Of a stretch of DNA of 51,344 bases, positions 1 through 9,505 are shown in pieces. Position 1 is the stretch's first letter; every line of letters starts with the position of its first letter. The notes beneath the pieces were generated by a model. The model had not been told where the DNA came from. It ran no database searches and saw only the letters and a program-made list of their open reading frames with translations. The DNA is taken from assembly GCA_028276405.1 (NCBI GenBank), contig JAPYWJ010000007.1, positions 1 to 51,344 of the forward strand, written 5' to 3'. The position numbers were made by a program, and so were the translations under genes. The stretch is from Hydrogenobacter sp. GTDB taxonomy: Bacteria; Aquificota; Aquificia; Aquificales; Aquificaceae.

Positions 1-1377
1 GAGATAAACTTGGAGGATTATTTAGGAGACTATTTTAGGCCAGAACTTAACTTTCCCCAAGTTTCTGAGCTTGATGTAATAAGACACTATACTAACCTTT
101 CCAAGCTTAACTATTCTGTAGATACCAACTTTTATCCTCTTGGCTCTTGCAGTATGAAGTACAATCCTAAAATATGTGAGGAGCTATCAAAATGGGAAGA
201 GTTCACATCTATTCATCCCATGACACCAGAAGAGTTTGCTCAAGGTATCCTTGAGATCATCTACAGGCTTAAAGAGCTTCTCAAAGAGCTTGGAGGTTTC
301 TCCGAGGTTTGTCTTCAGCCCGCTGCTGGTGCTCAAGGTGAACTCTTAGGTCTTCTTCTTATACGAGCTTATCACAAAGATAGAGGTAAAGAACACAAAA
401 GAAAAATACTCATACCTGACTCTGCGCACGGGACTAACCCTGCATCCGCCGTCATATGCGGTTTTGAGGTGATCACAGTAAAAAGCGATGCCAACGGTGA
501 GCTTGACTGGAAGGACTTTTCTGAAAAGCTGGACGAAGATACAGCAGGGCTTATGATAACAAATCCTAACACCTTGGGTATCTTTGAAAGAAGGATAAAG
601 GACATAGCGGACGCTCTACACCAGAAAGATGCCCTTCTTTACATGGATGGTGCCAACTTTAACGCTCTTGTAGGTATTGCCAAGCCGGGTGCTTGGGGTG
701 TGGATGTGATGCATTTTAACCTTCATAAGACCTTTGGCACTCCCCATGGTGGTGGTGGTCCTGGTGGAGGTGCCCTTGGTGTCTCTGAAAAGCTCAAACC
801 TTACCTACCCGTGCCTCAGGTAGAGTTTGACGGCAAGAGGTATTTTTTAAACTGGGAGAATCCAAAAAGTGTAGGAAAACTGCTTGCCTACTTTGGACAT
901 TTTGGAGTTATGCTCAGAGCCTTTGCTTACATACTCATATACGGGCAGGAGATAAGTAAGGTTGCCAAGTACGCAGTCTTGAATGCAAGATACCTAAGAC
1001 ATCTCTTGAGGGACCATCTTATAGATCTCTATGGGCATGTACCTTGTATGCACGAATTTGTCCTCTCTGCCAGCAATCTTACTAAATACGATGTAAGAGC
1101 GGTAGATGTGGCTAAGGCTCTTTTGGACTATGGTTTTTACGCTCCTACTGTTTACTTTCCTCTGATAGTTAAGGAAGCTCTTATGATAGAGCCCACAGAG
1201 ACAGAAAGTCTAGACACCCTCGATGCTTTCGCATCCGCTTTAAAAGACATAATCAAATGTGCAAGAGAAGATCCTCAAAAGATAAAGTCCGCACCTTATA
1301 GGACACCAGTCAGAAGGATAAAGGAAATAGACGCCAACAGGAGCCCTGTGCTTAGATACCTTTCTAAATCCTCATAG
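1..1377 (+). CDS. gcvPB: Glycine dehydrogenase (decarboxylating) subunit 2, 5'-truncated by the window edge
   Basis: This is the PLP-binding half of the two-subunit P-protein of the glycine cleavage system, which decarboxylates glycine and passes the aminomethyl group to lipoyl-GcvH. Numbering from the TTG at position 10, the family signature YPLGSCSMKYNP lies at residues 42-53 and the PLP lysine at K240 in NLHKTF, followed by a glycine-rich GTPHGGGGPGGG loop. The frame is open to base 1 and the family normally has some 20-30 more N-terminal residues, so the true start is probably outside the window and TTG at 10 is not a convincing start. The 3' end overlaps the convergent dnaN by 14 bp. No other gcv gene is visible here. 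Confidence 0.95.
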   Translation, partial: EINLEDYLGDYFRPELNFPQVSELDVIRHYTNLSKLNYSVDTNFYPLGSCSMKYNPKICEELSKWEEFTSIHPMTPEEFAQGILEIIYRLKELLKELGGFSEVCLQPAAGAQGELLGLLLIRAYHKDRGKEHKRKILIPDSAHGTNPASAVICGFEVITVKSDANGELDWKDFSEKLDEDTAGLMITNPNTLGIFERRIKDIADALHQKDALLYMDGANFNALVGIAKPGAWGVDVMHFNLHKTFGTPHGGGGPGGGALGVSEKLKPYLPVPQVEFDGKRYFLNWENPKSVGKLLAYFGHFGVMLRAFAYILIYGQEISKVAKYAVLNARYLRHLLRDHLIDLYGHVPCMHEFVLSASNLTKYDVRAVDVAKALLDYGFYAPTVYFPLIVKEALMIEPTETESLDTLDAFASALKDIIKCAREDPQKIKSAPYRTPVRRIKEIDANRSPVLRYLSKSS

Positions 1378-2449
1378 GCATCACTAGGCACAAGTAGGGA
1401 TCTTTCTCTTTATCCTCACTCTCTATTACTACAGCAGTATCCGGATCAACTATCCTTACCCAAACCCTTTTTACATCAAAACTTTCTAAGGCTTCTATGA
1501 GATACTTTCCGTTAAACCCAAGTTCTATGGGCTCTCCATTATAATCTACTTCCATCTCATCCCTTCCTTCTCCGTATTCAGGTTCGGATATTTCAAAGAT
1601 GGCAAAATGATCTTGAAAGCTCAATTTTACAGGAAAGGCAGAGCTCTCCGCTATGGCAGAAAGGCGCTTGAGACATCCCAAGAACTCATCTTTATCAACT
1701 AAGACCTCAGCGCTAAAACTCTGAGGTATAACGCTCAGATAATCCGGATAATCTCCTTCTAATAGCCTAACAGAAAGTTCCCAATCTTCGCCTTTTAGGT
1801 GAGCAAAGGACTCATCTCTACCTGCAAACACTTCACCTATAGTACCTTTTAAAAGCCCTTCTATCACTTTAAGGCTTTTTCTGGGAAGCAAAAGTTCAAG
1901 GGGGAAGCTTACTCCACTAAAATACAGAGCAAGCCTGTGTCCATCAGAACCTACAAAGTGAGTTTTTCCTTTATACTCATGTATGTACATACCTTGAAGG
2001 GCATATCTGCTGTCTTCCTTTGATATAGCATACTCGGTCTTATCTATGGCTTTAGCCAGCTCACTAGCCAGCAGTTGTGCGGAAACCACCACTTGAGGAA
2101 ACTCAGGAAAGTCTTCAGGCTCAAGAGCGGTAAGACGAAAGGTGCTTCTACCACCTGTTATAGAAAGCTTTCCATCTTTAAGTTCTCCGTGTACAAAAGC
2201 AGAAGTGAGTGCTTTTACAACGCTGGTTAACTTATCCGCATTGACCGCAATGGAACCCTCTTGTGATACATCGGCTTTTACAGTAAAGCTGAGGAAGTTC
2301 TCAAGGTCTGTTGCTTTAATGGTGATGGTATCTTCTTGAGCTTGCAAAAGGAAGTTGTTAAGCACAGGAAGGGCAGACTTTTTTTCCGTTGCGGACTTTG
2401 CCTTAGAAAGTGCAGAAAGGAACTCCTCCCTATCCACTGAAAATTTCAT
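1364..2449 (-). CDS. dnaN: DNA polymerase III beta subunit (sliding clamp)
   Basis: This 361-residue protein has the length and character of the DnaN clamp, the ring that tethers the replicative polymerase to DNA. The N-terminus MKFSVDREEFLSAL, the internal ALPVLNNFLL segment and the C-terminal LVMPMRI tail are typical of the family. It is transcribed divergently from the pcnB-like gene with only 15 bp between the two start codons. A TATAAT box on the minus strand ends 7 bp before the ATG and there is no Shine-Dalgarno, so the transcript is probably leaderless. It is not beside dnaA or recF here, unlike in many bacteria. Confidence 0.97.
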   Translation of the reverse strand: MKFSVDREEFLSALSKAKSATEKKSALPVLNNFLLQAQEDTITIKATDLENFLSFTVKADVSQEGSIAVNADKLTSVVKALTSAFVHGELKDGKLSITGGRSTFRLTALEPEDFPEFPQVVVSAQLLASELAKAIDKTEYAISKEDSRYALQGMYIHEYKGKTHFVGSDGHRLALYFSGVSFPLELLLPRKSLKVIEGLLKGTIGEVFAGRDESFAHLKGEDWELSVRLLEGDYPDYLSVIPQSFSAEVLVDKDEFLGCLKRLSAIAESSAFPVKLSFQDHFAIFEISEPEYGEGRDEMEVDYNGEPIELGFNGKYLIEALESFDVKRVWVRIVDPDTAVVIESEDKEKDPYLCLVMPMRI

Positions 2450-2456
2450 ATTTAAG

Positions 2457-2462
2457 ATTATA
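2457..2462 (-). promoter_or_regulatory. -10 box of dnaN (probable leaderless start)
   Basis: TATAAT on the minus strand, 7 bp before the dnaN ATG. The usual 6-8 nt from -10 to transcription start would place +1 at or next to the A of ATG. No clear -35 is visible, since the region upstream is the pcnB coding start. Confidence 0.5.
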
Positions 2463-2464
2463 GC

Positions 2465-4915
2465 ATGGAAAAGGTGATAATTTTAGAAGAGGGTGCTGAC
2501 CTTGATGCTCTGTCCTGCGCTTATGGAGTGCAGCTTCTTTATCCCGAGAGCAAACTTTTAAGACCTAAACAGCTTTCCAAAAAGGCAGGTGAGGTTTTTA
2601 GAGACTTTAAGGATCTTTTCAGGATTATAGAGGAGCTTCCACCGGAGTTTGACCTAATACTTGTGGACACTTCCAACTATGAGGAACATCTTGAAAAGCT
2701 AAAGGGGAGGGTCAGGAGTGTGATAATCTATGACCACCATCCTCCAAAGCTTGACCGTTGGGAGGGGAAAGTAGACCAAGTAGGAAGTGCTACCACATTG
2801 GTGGTTGAAGAACTAATATCAAAGGGTATGAATGTATCTGCCCCATCTGCAACTCTTTTGAGCCTTGGCATATACGAAGATACAGGTTTTTTGAGCTATG
2901 AGGGGACTACTCCAAGAGATGTAAGGGCTATAGCTTGGCTTCTTGAAAAGGGTGCTAACCTTAGACTCATACGCAAGTACCTTTTGGATACTTGGAGCAA
3001 AGAGCAGTTAGATATTCTTTCTAAACACTTACATTCCATAGAGTCTTTGTTTTTAGACGGAAAAAGAGTTATCATCGTGGTTTTAAAGTCTGAAGATTAC
3101 CCACCTGATGTACTCCACATCCTTTATGAGCTCAGAGAAGTAAAGTCTGCAGATGCTCTTTTTGTCATTGTGTCCGCAGGCTATAAGACATATGTGTTTG
3201 GGAGGAGTATAAAGGGAGAGTTTCATGTGGAGAGTGTTCTTGAAAGATTAGGTGGTGGAGGACATTCTTTTGCAAGCGCTGTAAAGTTAGAAGGAGTCGA
3301 TGCAGAAAGGGTAAAATCAGTGCTTATATCCTTGCTTGAAGGGAAAAGTCCTCCCCTAAGGGTGAAGGATGTGATGACATCTCCACCTTTTGTGCTCCAT
3401 CAAGATACTCAGGTCTCAAATGCTTTGCTGGAACTTTCCCAAAGGAACTTTGCCGGCGCGCCGGTTGTAGACGATAATGGCAAATTGGTAGGCGTAGTTT
3501 ATAAAAAGAACCTTTTAAAAGTGGTAAAGCACTATCCTCATGGGCGCATCAGGGACTTTATGGTAGTGGAATTTCACAAACTTTCACCAGAAGACTTTAT
3601 ATGGCAGGCAGAAGAAATCCTTTCTCGTTATGGGGAAAAACTTATACCTATAGTAGAAAACTCCAACTTAGTAGGTGTGATTACTAGGCTGGACCTTCTT
3701 TATGGCATCAGGGAGCAAACGGCAGAGGTGAAAGCTCATGAAAAGGTAATAAAACTACCCGCGCATATAGAAGACATAGCTAAGCAAGTGGGAGCCTTAG
3801 CGCAGGATCTTGGCTTTAAGGCTTACTTGGTTGGAGGCGTAGTAAGAGACATACTCCTAAAAAAGGAGGTCTGGGACATAGACTTTGTGATTGAAGGGGA
3901 TGCTATAAAGGTTGCACAAAGACTTGCTGAAAAATACGGAGTGGATTATCATCCCTTTGAAGAATTCCGCACTGCTCACATAAAGGTTAAAGGTTTAAAG
4001 CTGGAGTTTGCTACAACCAGAAGAGAAACTTACCCTCATCCTGGTGCGTATCCTTTTGTAGAGTACGCGGGGCTCAAAGAAGACCTTTTGCGTAGAGACT
4101 TTACCATAAACGCCATGGCGGTTTGTGTAAACCCCGAATGCTTTGGCACTTTGATAGATTACTTTGGAGGACTAAGAGACCTCAAGGACAAACTCATAAG
4201 AGTGCTTCATCCTTTGAGCTTTGTAGAAGACCCAGTGAGGATCCTTAGAGCCTTGCGGTTTGCTGGCAGACTGGGATTTAAGCTATCAAAAAGCACAGAA
4301 AAACTCCTTGTAAACGCGGTATCATCAGGACTTATAGCGAAGGCTCCCAAAGGCAGACTCATGAATGAACTACGCTTAGCTCTCAGAGAAGAAAGAATCT
4401 TTGAGATACTTGAGCTTTACAAAAAGTACGGTGTGTTAGAACAGGTGCTTGTAGGGATAAGGTGGTCTCCTCAGCTTGAGAAAAAACTTCTCAGTCTAAG
4501 AGAGATAATAGCATGGCACAGAATAGAGTTTCCCAAAGAAAAGATAGATTACGGATGGGTTTATCTTCTTGTCCTGCTCCAAGAGAGTGAAAAAGGCATG
4601 GATTTTTTAGTGGATATAAGTGCGCCTGCTTGGGTAAGAGAAACTTACGAAAACATAAAAAAGAACAGGAAGGACTTAACAGAAAAGCTTTTGAGTGCAC
4701 GGAAAAACTCAGAGATATACCTTTTGCTAAAAAACAAACCTCTACCTTTCTTACTTCTTCTAATGACGGAAAAGGACCTAAAGGAAAAAGTAAAAGTCTA
4801 CCTTGATAAACTAAGAACTGTAAAAATTGACCCTGAAAAGTTCAAAGGCTTAAGTGGAAAACAGTTGGGGCAATTTATAGAAAAGGAAAAAATGAAGCTT
4901 ATGGATAGCTTATAA
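2465..4915 (+). CDS. tRNA nucleotidyltransferase (CC- or A-adding) fused to DHH and CBS domains
   Basis: An 816-residue fusion. Residues 1-290 form a DHH/DHHA1 phosphoesterase-like unit, with DHHPP at 90-94 and GGGGHSFASA at 263-272. Two CBS domains follow at about 300-420. A class II nucleotidyltransferase core comes next, with GGVVRD at 457-462, the metal-binding DID at 471-473, RRDFTINAMA at 543-552 and EDPVRILRALRFA at 588-600. Family knowledge: Aquifex has a protein of this architecture and splits CCA addition to tRNA between separate CC- and A-adding enzymes. Which activity this one has cannot be read from sequence alone. It heads a close forward run with gltX, which begins 8 bp downstream, so both genes act on tRNA. 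No SD is seen before the ATG. Confidence 0.9.
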   Translation: MEKVIILEEGADLDALSCAYGVQLLYPESKLLRPKQLSKKAGEVFRDFKDLFRIIEELPPEFDLILVDTSNYEEHLEKLKGRVRSVIIYDHHPPKLDRWEGKVDQVGSATTLVVEELISKGMNVSAPSATLLSLGIYEDTGFLSYEGTTPRDVRAIAWLLEKGANLRLIRKYLLDTWSKEQLDILSKHLHSIESLFLDGKRVIIVVLKSEDYPPDVLHILYELREVKSADALFVIVSAGYKTYVFGRSIKGEFHVESVLERLGGGGHSFASAVKLEGVDAERVKSVLISLLEGKSPPLRVKDVMTSPPFVLHQDTQVSNALLELSQRNFAGAPVVDDNGKLVGVVYKKNLLKVVKHYPHGRIRDFMVVEFHKLSPEDFIWQAEEILSRYGEKLIPIVENSNLVGVITRLDLLYGIREQTAEVKAHEKVIKLPAHIEDIAKQVGALAQDLGFKAYLVGGVVRDILLKKEVWDIDFVIEGDAIKVAQRLAEKYGVDYHPFEEFRTAHIKVKGLKLEFATTRRETYPHPGAYPFVEYAGLKEDLLRRDFTINAMAVCVNPECFGTLIDYFGGLRDLKDKLIRVLHPLSFVEDPVRILRALRFAGRLGFKLSKSTEKLLVNAVSSGLIAKAPKGRLMNELRLALREERIFEILELYKKYGVLEQVLVGIRWSPQLEKKLLSLREIIAWHRIEFPKEKIDYGWVYLLVLLQESEKGMDFLVDISAPAWVRETYENIKKNRKDLTEKLLSARKNSEIYLLLKNKPLPFLLLLMTEKDLKEKVKVYLDKLRTVKIDPEKFKGLSGKQLGQFIEKEKMKLMDSL

Positions 4916-4923
4916 TAAGAGCG

Positions 4924-6336
4924 ATGGTGATAACAAGATTTGCGCCAAGCCCTACTGGATACTTACACCTTGGTAATGCAAGGACTGCCATTTTCAGCTA
5001 TCTCTTTGCACGCCACCATAATGGTAAGTTCATCCTCAGGATAGAAGACACGGACCTGGAAAGGTCAACAAAGGAGTTTGAAGAAACACTCATTCAAGAC
5101 CTTCTTTGGTTAGGCTTAGAGTGGGATGAGTTTTACAGACAATCAGAAAGGTTTGACATATACAGACGGTATGCTCAAAAGCTTGTAGAGTTAGGTTATG
5201 CCTACCCATGCTTTTGCTCTCCTGAGGAATTAGAAGAAGAAAGACAAAGGGCATTAGAAAAAGGAGTGGCATACAGATATTCAGGCAAATGCAGAGTCTT
5301 ATCTGAGGAAGAAGTGGAGCATCTAAAAAGTATGGGAAAGCCTTACACCATACGCTTTAAAGTGCCTCAGAGTCAGGATGTAGTGTTTGAAGACCTCATC
5401 AGAGGACATATATCCATAAACACCGATGATTTTGGGGACTTTGTGATAGTAAGAAGTGATGGAACACCTACTTACAACTTTGTGGTGGTAATAGATGACG
5501 CTCTTATGGGTATAACGCATGTTATCAGGGGTGAAGACCACATACCCAACACACCCAAGCAGATCCTTATATACAGAGCCTTAGGTTTTCCCATACCCCA
5601 GTTTGCGCACCTTCCTGTGATCCTGGGTGAGGACAGAAGCAAGCTTTCCAAAAGACACGGTGCGGTATCTGTAAAAAACTACAGAGAGGATGGTTATATC
5701 CCTGAAGCAATGCTCAATTACCTTTGTCTTTTGGGTTGGTCTCCCCCACAAGAAGGCAGAGAAATATACACAAAGCAAGAGCTTGTAGAACTCTTTGACC
5801 TCAAAGATGTGAACACATCTCCCGCTGTTTTTAGCAAAGAAAAGCTCAAATGGATGAACGCTGTTTATATAAGGCAGGTACTGGACTTAGAAACCCTCAT
5901 AGATAGAATACTTCCCTTTCTTGAGTCCGCAGGATATCAAGTAGAGGATAGGAATTATCTGAGAAAAGTACTCGAAAGAACAAGAGACTCTTTTGAAACA
6001 CTAAAAGAAGCTGTTGAAAGGTTAAGACCTTTCTTTGTTGATGAGTTTGAAATCTCAGAGGACGCATGGAACCAACTTGAGAACGAAAAAGTATATCAAA
6101 TTCTTACCTTAGTGTTGGAAAAGGCAAAGGATAGGGAGCTGAGCGCTCAAAGTATAAAGGAGATAGCCAAAGAAGTCCAAAAAGAACTAAATGTGAAAGC
6201 TAAGGATGTGTGGTCTTCTCTGAGAATAGCCTTAACGGGTCAGCTGGAAGGTGTAGGTGTGGATATAATATGCGACACACTACCCAAAGAGAGAGTGCTA
6301 AAGAGGATAGAAAAGCTTCTCCAGAAGATAGTATGA
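4924..6336 (+). CDS. gltX: Glutamyl-tRNA synthetase
   Basis: A class I aminoacyl-tRNA synthetase that charges tRNA-Glu, and in organisms relying on GatCAB often tRNA-Gln as well. The HIGH-type motif is HLGN at residues 15-18 after FAPSPTGY, and the KMSKS-type motif is KLSKR at 240-244. Cysteines at 96, 98 and 123 look like the zinc site found in many GluRS. Length (470 aa) is normal. Its stop TGA overlaps the murG start (ATGA), so the two are probably translationally coupled. I see no second gltX paralogue in the window, so discriminating versus non-discriminating specificity is open. Confidence 0.97.
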   Translation: MVITRFAPSPTGYLHLGNARTAIFSYLFARHHNGKFILRIEDTDLERSTKEFEETLIQDLLWLGLEWDEFYRQSERFDIYRRYAQKLVELGYAYPCFCSPEELEEERQRALEKGVAYRYSGKCRVLSEEEVEHLKSMGKPYTIRFKVPQSQDVVFEDLIRGHISINTDDFGDFVIVRSDGTPTYNFVVVIDDALMGITHVIRGEDHIPNTPKQILIYRALGFPIPQFAHLPVILGEDRSKLSKRHGAVSVKNYREDGYIPEAMLNYLCLLGWSPPQEGREIYTKQELVELFDLKDVNTSPAVFSKEKLKWMNAVYIRQVLDLETLIDRILPFLESAGYQVEDRNYLRKVLERTRDSFETLKEAVERLRPFFVDEFEISEDAWNQLENEKVYQILTLVLEKAKDRELSAQSIKEIAKEVQKELNVKAKDVWSSLRIALTGQLEGVGVDIICDTLPKERVLKRIEKLLQKIV

Positions 6337-7394
6337 AATTTTATGTATCCGGAGGAGGGACTGGGGGACACTTCTTTCCTGCTCTTGCCCTATTGGAGTG
6401 CATGCAGGAGAAAGGTTTGGATGTTGAATTTGTAGGCAGTCAGAGGGGCATAGAGTATAAGCTCAAAAACTACATAACCTGCAAAGCCAATTTTGTAGCA
6501 TCCTATCCTTTTATAGGAAGAAGCATAAAAGAGAAGCTAAAAGCTGTAGTTTACTCCCTGCTTGAGAGTTTAAAGCTAACAAGACACATAAAAACTGCGA
6601 AAGGTGGCATTGTTTTTGGCGGTTATGCGAGCCTACCCTTAGGTATGGCGCTGATCATGAAAAGAAAGCCTCTTTACCTACACGAGCAGAACTCTGTTCC
6701 TAGCGCTACAAACACATTTCTTAGCAGGTTTGCCACTAAAGTATTTATTACTTTTGAACACTCAAGGCGCTTTTTACCTCAGGAAAAAGTCATAAAGACG
6801 GGTCTTCCCGTTAGAAGGAGCTTACTAAGAAGTCATCTTGACAAAAGGCAAGTAAAAGAGTCTTTCGGCTTTGATCCTACAAAGCCGGTGCTTCTGATAA
6901 TAGGAGGAAGTCAGGGGGCTGAATTTCTTAACCGTTTGGCTCTTGATGTATTTTCTCGCCTTTCTCTTCAAGGCATTCACATTACAGGAGAAAAAGACAG
7001 AGAACTTGTGTCGGATTTTTACAGGGATAAAAAATTACCCGTTAAGGTTTTTGACTTTAGCGACAAGATGGAGTATATATACACAGCATGCGATGTGGCT
7101 ATATCAAGAGCAGGAGCAAGCACCATAACAGAGCTTTCCCTATTTGGCATACCTGCTGTTTTCGTACCTTTCCCCTTTTCTGCAAAAGACCACCAGTTTT
7201 ACAACGCTAAGGAAATAGAGCAGATGGGAGGAGGCATAGTTCTAAGGCAGGAACACGCTAACCTTGAAAGGATTATTAAGGCTCTTGAACACATTCTTAC
7301 GAACAGAGAAGACCTTTCAAAAAACATAAAGATGTTTGCCAATCCCAACGCCTGCGAGGACATACTAAGGCATATAATTTTTGATCATGCGTAG
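6333..7394 (+). CDS. murG: UDP-GlcNAc:undecaprenyl-pyrophosphoryl-MurNAc-pentapeptide GlcNAc transferase
   Basis: MurG attaches GlcNAc to lipid I to make lipid II at the inner face of the membrane. The N-terminal nucleotide-loop motif GGGTGGH sits at residues 7-13, GGSQGA in the middle, and the family C-terminal motif FPFSAKDHQFYNA near residue 280. I chose ATG 6333, giving 353 aa, because it forms an ATGA overlap with the gltX stop and matches the family N-terminus. The longer open frame upstream of it lies inside gltX and is not coding. Its end overlaps bioW by 8 bp. No other mur genes lie nearby. Confidence 0.96.
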   Translation: MKFYVSGGGTGGHFFPALALLECMQEKGLDVEFVGSQRGIEYKLKNYITCKANFVASYPFIGRSIKEKLKAVVYSLLESLKLTRHIKTAKGGIVFGGYASLPLGMALIMKRKPLYLHEQNSVPSATNTFLSRFATKVFITFEHSRRFLPQEKVIKTGLPVRRSLLRSHLDKRQVKESFGFDPTKPVLLIIGGSQGAEFLNRLALDVFSRLSLQGIHITGEKDRELVSDFYRDKKLPVKVFDFSDKMEYIYTACDVAISRAGASTITELSLFGIPAVFVPFPFSAKDHQFYNAKEIEQMGGGIVLRQEHANLERIIKALEHILTNREDLSKNIKMFANPNACEDILRHIIFDHA

Positions 7395-8121
7395 TGTCAG
7401 GATGAGGGCGGAACTTGACGGAAAGCATGTATCTGGTGCAGAAAGGGTAATACCCCACTACGAGCTTGAACGGGTTGTTGCAGAGCTTCTGAAAAGACCC
7501 AAAAGGTACGACAAGATAGTTATAACTGTTGAAAGAGTTGATAACCTAGAAACCATACCGTGCTCCCTTCCCATAAAAAGCTATGACTTTGAGAGTGTAG
7601 AACAGGCTCATAACTTTGTGGTGAAAAAACTCAAAGAGATAGGAATAAGTGAAGATCTGGTACGAAAAGCTTTAAAACTTCTAACAGAAGGACCAAATCC
7701 TAAGGGAGGCAACATGAGAGGTGCGGTTTTGATGGATGTAGAAAGCGGAGAAAGGTTAGAACCAGACCAAGAGAGAGGTGTAAGGACATCAAGGGTAGAT
7801 TGGAGAAACAGAAGTGCGACAAGAGATGCTCTAAAAGAGAGGGGTATAAAAAAGTTCTACCTTGAAAGACTTATAGATGCCTTAGCTATAGCTACCAAAA
7901 ACATACACTGTGGAGTTATAGCGGAAATATGCTGGAGTGATGACCCAGACTATACAATAGGATACATAGCAAGCAGGGATCTTGGCTACATAAGAGTAAA
8001 GCCTATGAAAGAAGAAAACACACCTATAGGCGGGAGAGTATACTTTATAAAAAGGGAAAACATGGACCATCTCATAGAGTGTTTGGAAAAAAAAGTTATG
8101 CTTATAGAACAACTTTTATAA
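7387..8121 (+). CDS. bioW: 6-carboxyhexanoate-CoA ligase (pimeloyl-CoA synthetase)
   Basis: BioW activates free pimelate to pimeloyl-CoA (with ATP) to start biotin synthesis. The protein shows the family N-terminus SVRMRAELDGKHVSGAER, the GPNPKGGNMRGAVLMD block and the RTSRVDW segment. BioW of Aquifex aeolicus is structurally characterised, which fits the inferred lineage. I prefer ATG 7387 (244 aa) over the in-frame TTG at 7381. It overlaps the murG end by 8 bp and is the last gene of this forward run. No other bio genes are present in the window. Confidence 0.93.
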   Translation: MRSVRMRAELDGKHVSGAERVIPHYELERVVAELLKRPKRYDKIVITVERVDNLETIPCSLPIKSYDFESVEQAHNFVVKKLKEIGISEDLVRKALKLLTEGPNPKGGNMRGAVLMDVESGERLEPDQERGVRTSRVDWRNRSATRDALKERGIKKFYLERLIDALAIATKNIHCGVIAEICWSDDPDYTIGYIASRDLGYIRVKPMKEENTPIGGRVYFIKRENMDHLIECLEKKVMLIEQLL

Positions 8122-8174
8122 AGCTCTCTTAAAAGATTATAAGTAAATTGAATAATCTTGGCATATTTTGCACT

Positions 8175-8180
8175 TATAAT
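8175..8180 (+). promoter_or_regulatory. Candidate -10 box for the FadL-type porin gene
   Basis: A TATAAT hexamer in the 92-bp gap after bioW, about 33 bp before the ATG of the porin gene. Candidate -35 elements (TTGGCA 8158, TTGAAT 8148) have spacings of 11 and 21 bp, so the -35 is not assigned. A good SD (GGGAGG) follows. Confidence 0.3.
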
Positions 8181-8213
8181 ATGAGGATAAGACTTTAAAA
8201 GGGAGGTAGTAAG

Positions 8214-9461
8214 ATGAGAAAGGCTCTCCTTTTGGGCGCACTTTTTGGATTTACAGGCCTGTCTTTTGCTACCAACGGAGACAATCTTATAGGAGTTTCA
8301 CCAGCCTCAAGGGGTATGGGTGGTATAGGCGTTGGTATGCCAGTAGGTCCTACTGACTCCATCTTCAGAAACCCTGCATGGATGAGCTACTATAAAGGCT
8401 TTAACCTTAGCTTTGGTGGAATACTCTTTATGCCCCATGTCAAAGCAAAGAGTAATGTAACTCCTTTAGGTCCCATGAACCCACCTGCATCCGCCACCAG
8501 CGAAGCAAAAACCTTTGTAGTACCAGAAGTGGGAATAGTTCACCAGATCAATGACAAACTTACCTTCGGTATAGGAGCTTTTGGTGTATCTGGTATGGGT
8601 GTGGACTACAGAAATAAAGATCCAAGGCTTGCCAACATGCACACCACTTTACAGTTTATGAGAGTAATACCAGCCCTTGCCTATAAGGTAAATGACGCTA
8701 TTTCTGTATCCGGTGCAGTGCATTTGGCTTATGGTTCTTTGGATATGGGGGCTAACATGTGCCAGCCTTTCACCACCAACTGCTGGAACGCTGGAGGAGG
8801 ACAATCTCAAACCTACGGTATTGGTGCTCAGGTGGGTCTAGCTTACAACATGGGCGATTTTGTGTATGCAGGTTTGACCTATCAAACTCCTGTAGAAATG
8901 ACCTACAAAAGGGTGTTTGATAGCAATGGGGATGGGAGGTTTGAAGACCTAAAGCTCACCCAGCCCCAGGAGTTTGCCTTTGGTGTAGGTGTAAAGCCTA
9001 TGCAGAACCTGAAGGTAGGCATGGACATACGCTGGATAAACTGGAAGAACGCAAAGGGATACAAAAATTTCCAATGGAAAGACCAATGGGTGATAGCTAT
9101 AGGTGGTGAATACAGACCCATTCCCAAATTAGCTTTGAGGGCTGGCTACAACTATGGAAAGTCTCCCATAAGGGGTGGTGCAAAGAATCTTATGAACGCC
9201 AACAACATACCCAACTTGGCTGCACCCTTCAGCGACTTCAATGTGGCATTCTTCAATCTTATAGGCTTCCCAGCAATCGCGGAGCAGCATATAACTCTGG
9301 GTCTTGGCTATGAGTTCACCAAAACCTTTAGCGTGGATTTGGCGTACAAACACGCCTTTGAAAAGACAGTTACCGCCACAGATAACATGGGTTTTGGCTT
9401 TATAGTGCAGGGTAAAAACGCACAGGATGCGGTGTCTGTAGGTCTCAACTGGAAGTTCTAA
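8214..9461 (+). CDS. FadL/OmpP1-family outer membrane porin
   Basis: A 415-residue secreted protein beginning with a clear signal peptide (cleavage near SFA/TNGD, about residue 20). The NPAW stretch early in the mature part and the alternating aromatic/glycine strands up to a C-terminal phenylalanine (NWKF) are typical of FadL/TodX-type 14-strand barrels. These move hydrophobic compounds across the outer membrane. The substrate is unknown; in an autotroph it need not be fatty acids. It has a strong SD (GGGAGG), its own upstream gap and a hairpin behind it, so it is probably transcribed alone. Confidence 0.88.
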   Translation: MRKALLLGALFGFTGLSFATNGDNLIGVSPASRGMGGIGVGMPVGPTDSIFRNPAWMSYYKGFNLSFGGILFMPHVKAKSNVTPLGPMNPPASATSEAKTFVVPEVGIVHQINDKLTFGIGAFGVSGMGVDYRNKDPRLANMHTTLQFMRVIPALAYKVNDAISVSGAVHLAYGSLDMGANMCQPFTTNCWNAGGGQSQTYGIGAQVGLAYNMGDFVYAGLTYQTPVEMTYKRVFDSNGDGRFEDLKLTQPQEFAFGVGVKPMQNLKVGMDIRWINWKNAKGYKNFQWKDQWVIAIGGEYRPIPKLALRAGYNYGKSPIRGGAKNLMNANNIPNLAAPFSDFNVAFFNLIGFPAIAEQHITLGLGYEFTKTFSVDLAYKHAFEKTVTATDNMGFGFIVQGKNAQDAVSVGLNWKF

Positions 9462-9467
9462 GTTTTT

Positions 9468-9497
9468 TTGCGAGGGGTTTTCTCCCTCGCATATAAT
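9468..9497 (+). promoter_or_regulatory. purC promoter
   Basis: TTGCGA (9468-9473), 18-bp spacer, TATAAT (9492-9497), then 8 bp to the purC ATG with no SD. The -35 lies in the 5' arm of the terminator hairpin. Confidence 0.5.
9470..9490 (+). terminator. Hairpin behind the porin gene, probable terminator
   Basis: A perfect 7-bp stem, GCGAGGG (9470-9476) with CCCTCGC (9484-9490), closes a 7-nt loop directly after the porin stop. The sequence that follows is AT-rich but without a strong U run, so termination strength is uncertain. The hairpin overlaps the likely purC -35. Confidence 0.5.
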
Positions 9498-9505
9498 TTT
9501 ACTTT

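Noticed and set aside
1-11. GAGATAAACTT at the left edge repeated at 51154-51164, suggesting a large repeat at the window ends
   Set aside because: The match is only 11 bases in AT-rich sequence and the flanks are unrelated (gcvPB coding versus IS), so it is taken as chance.
8158-8173. TTGGCATATTTTGCAC upstream of the porin gene, resembling a sigma-54 promoter
   Set aside because: The GG and GC elements are 10 bases apart and not the required 12, so it does not fit.
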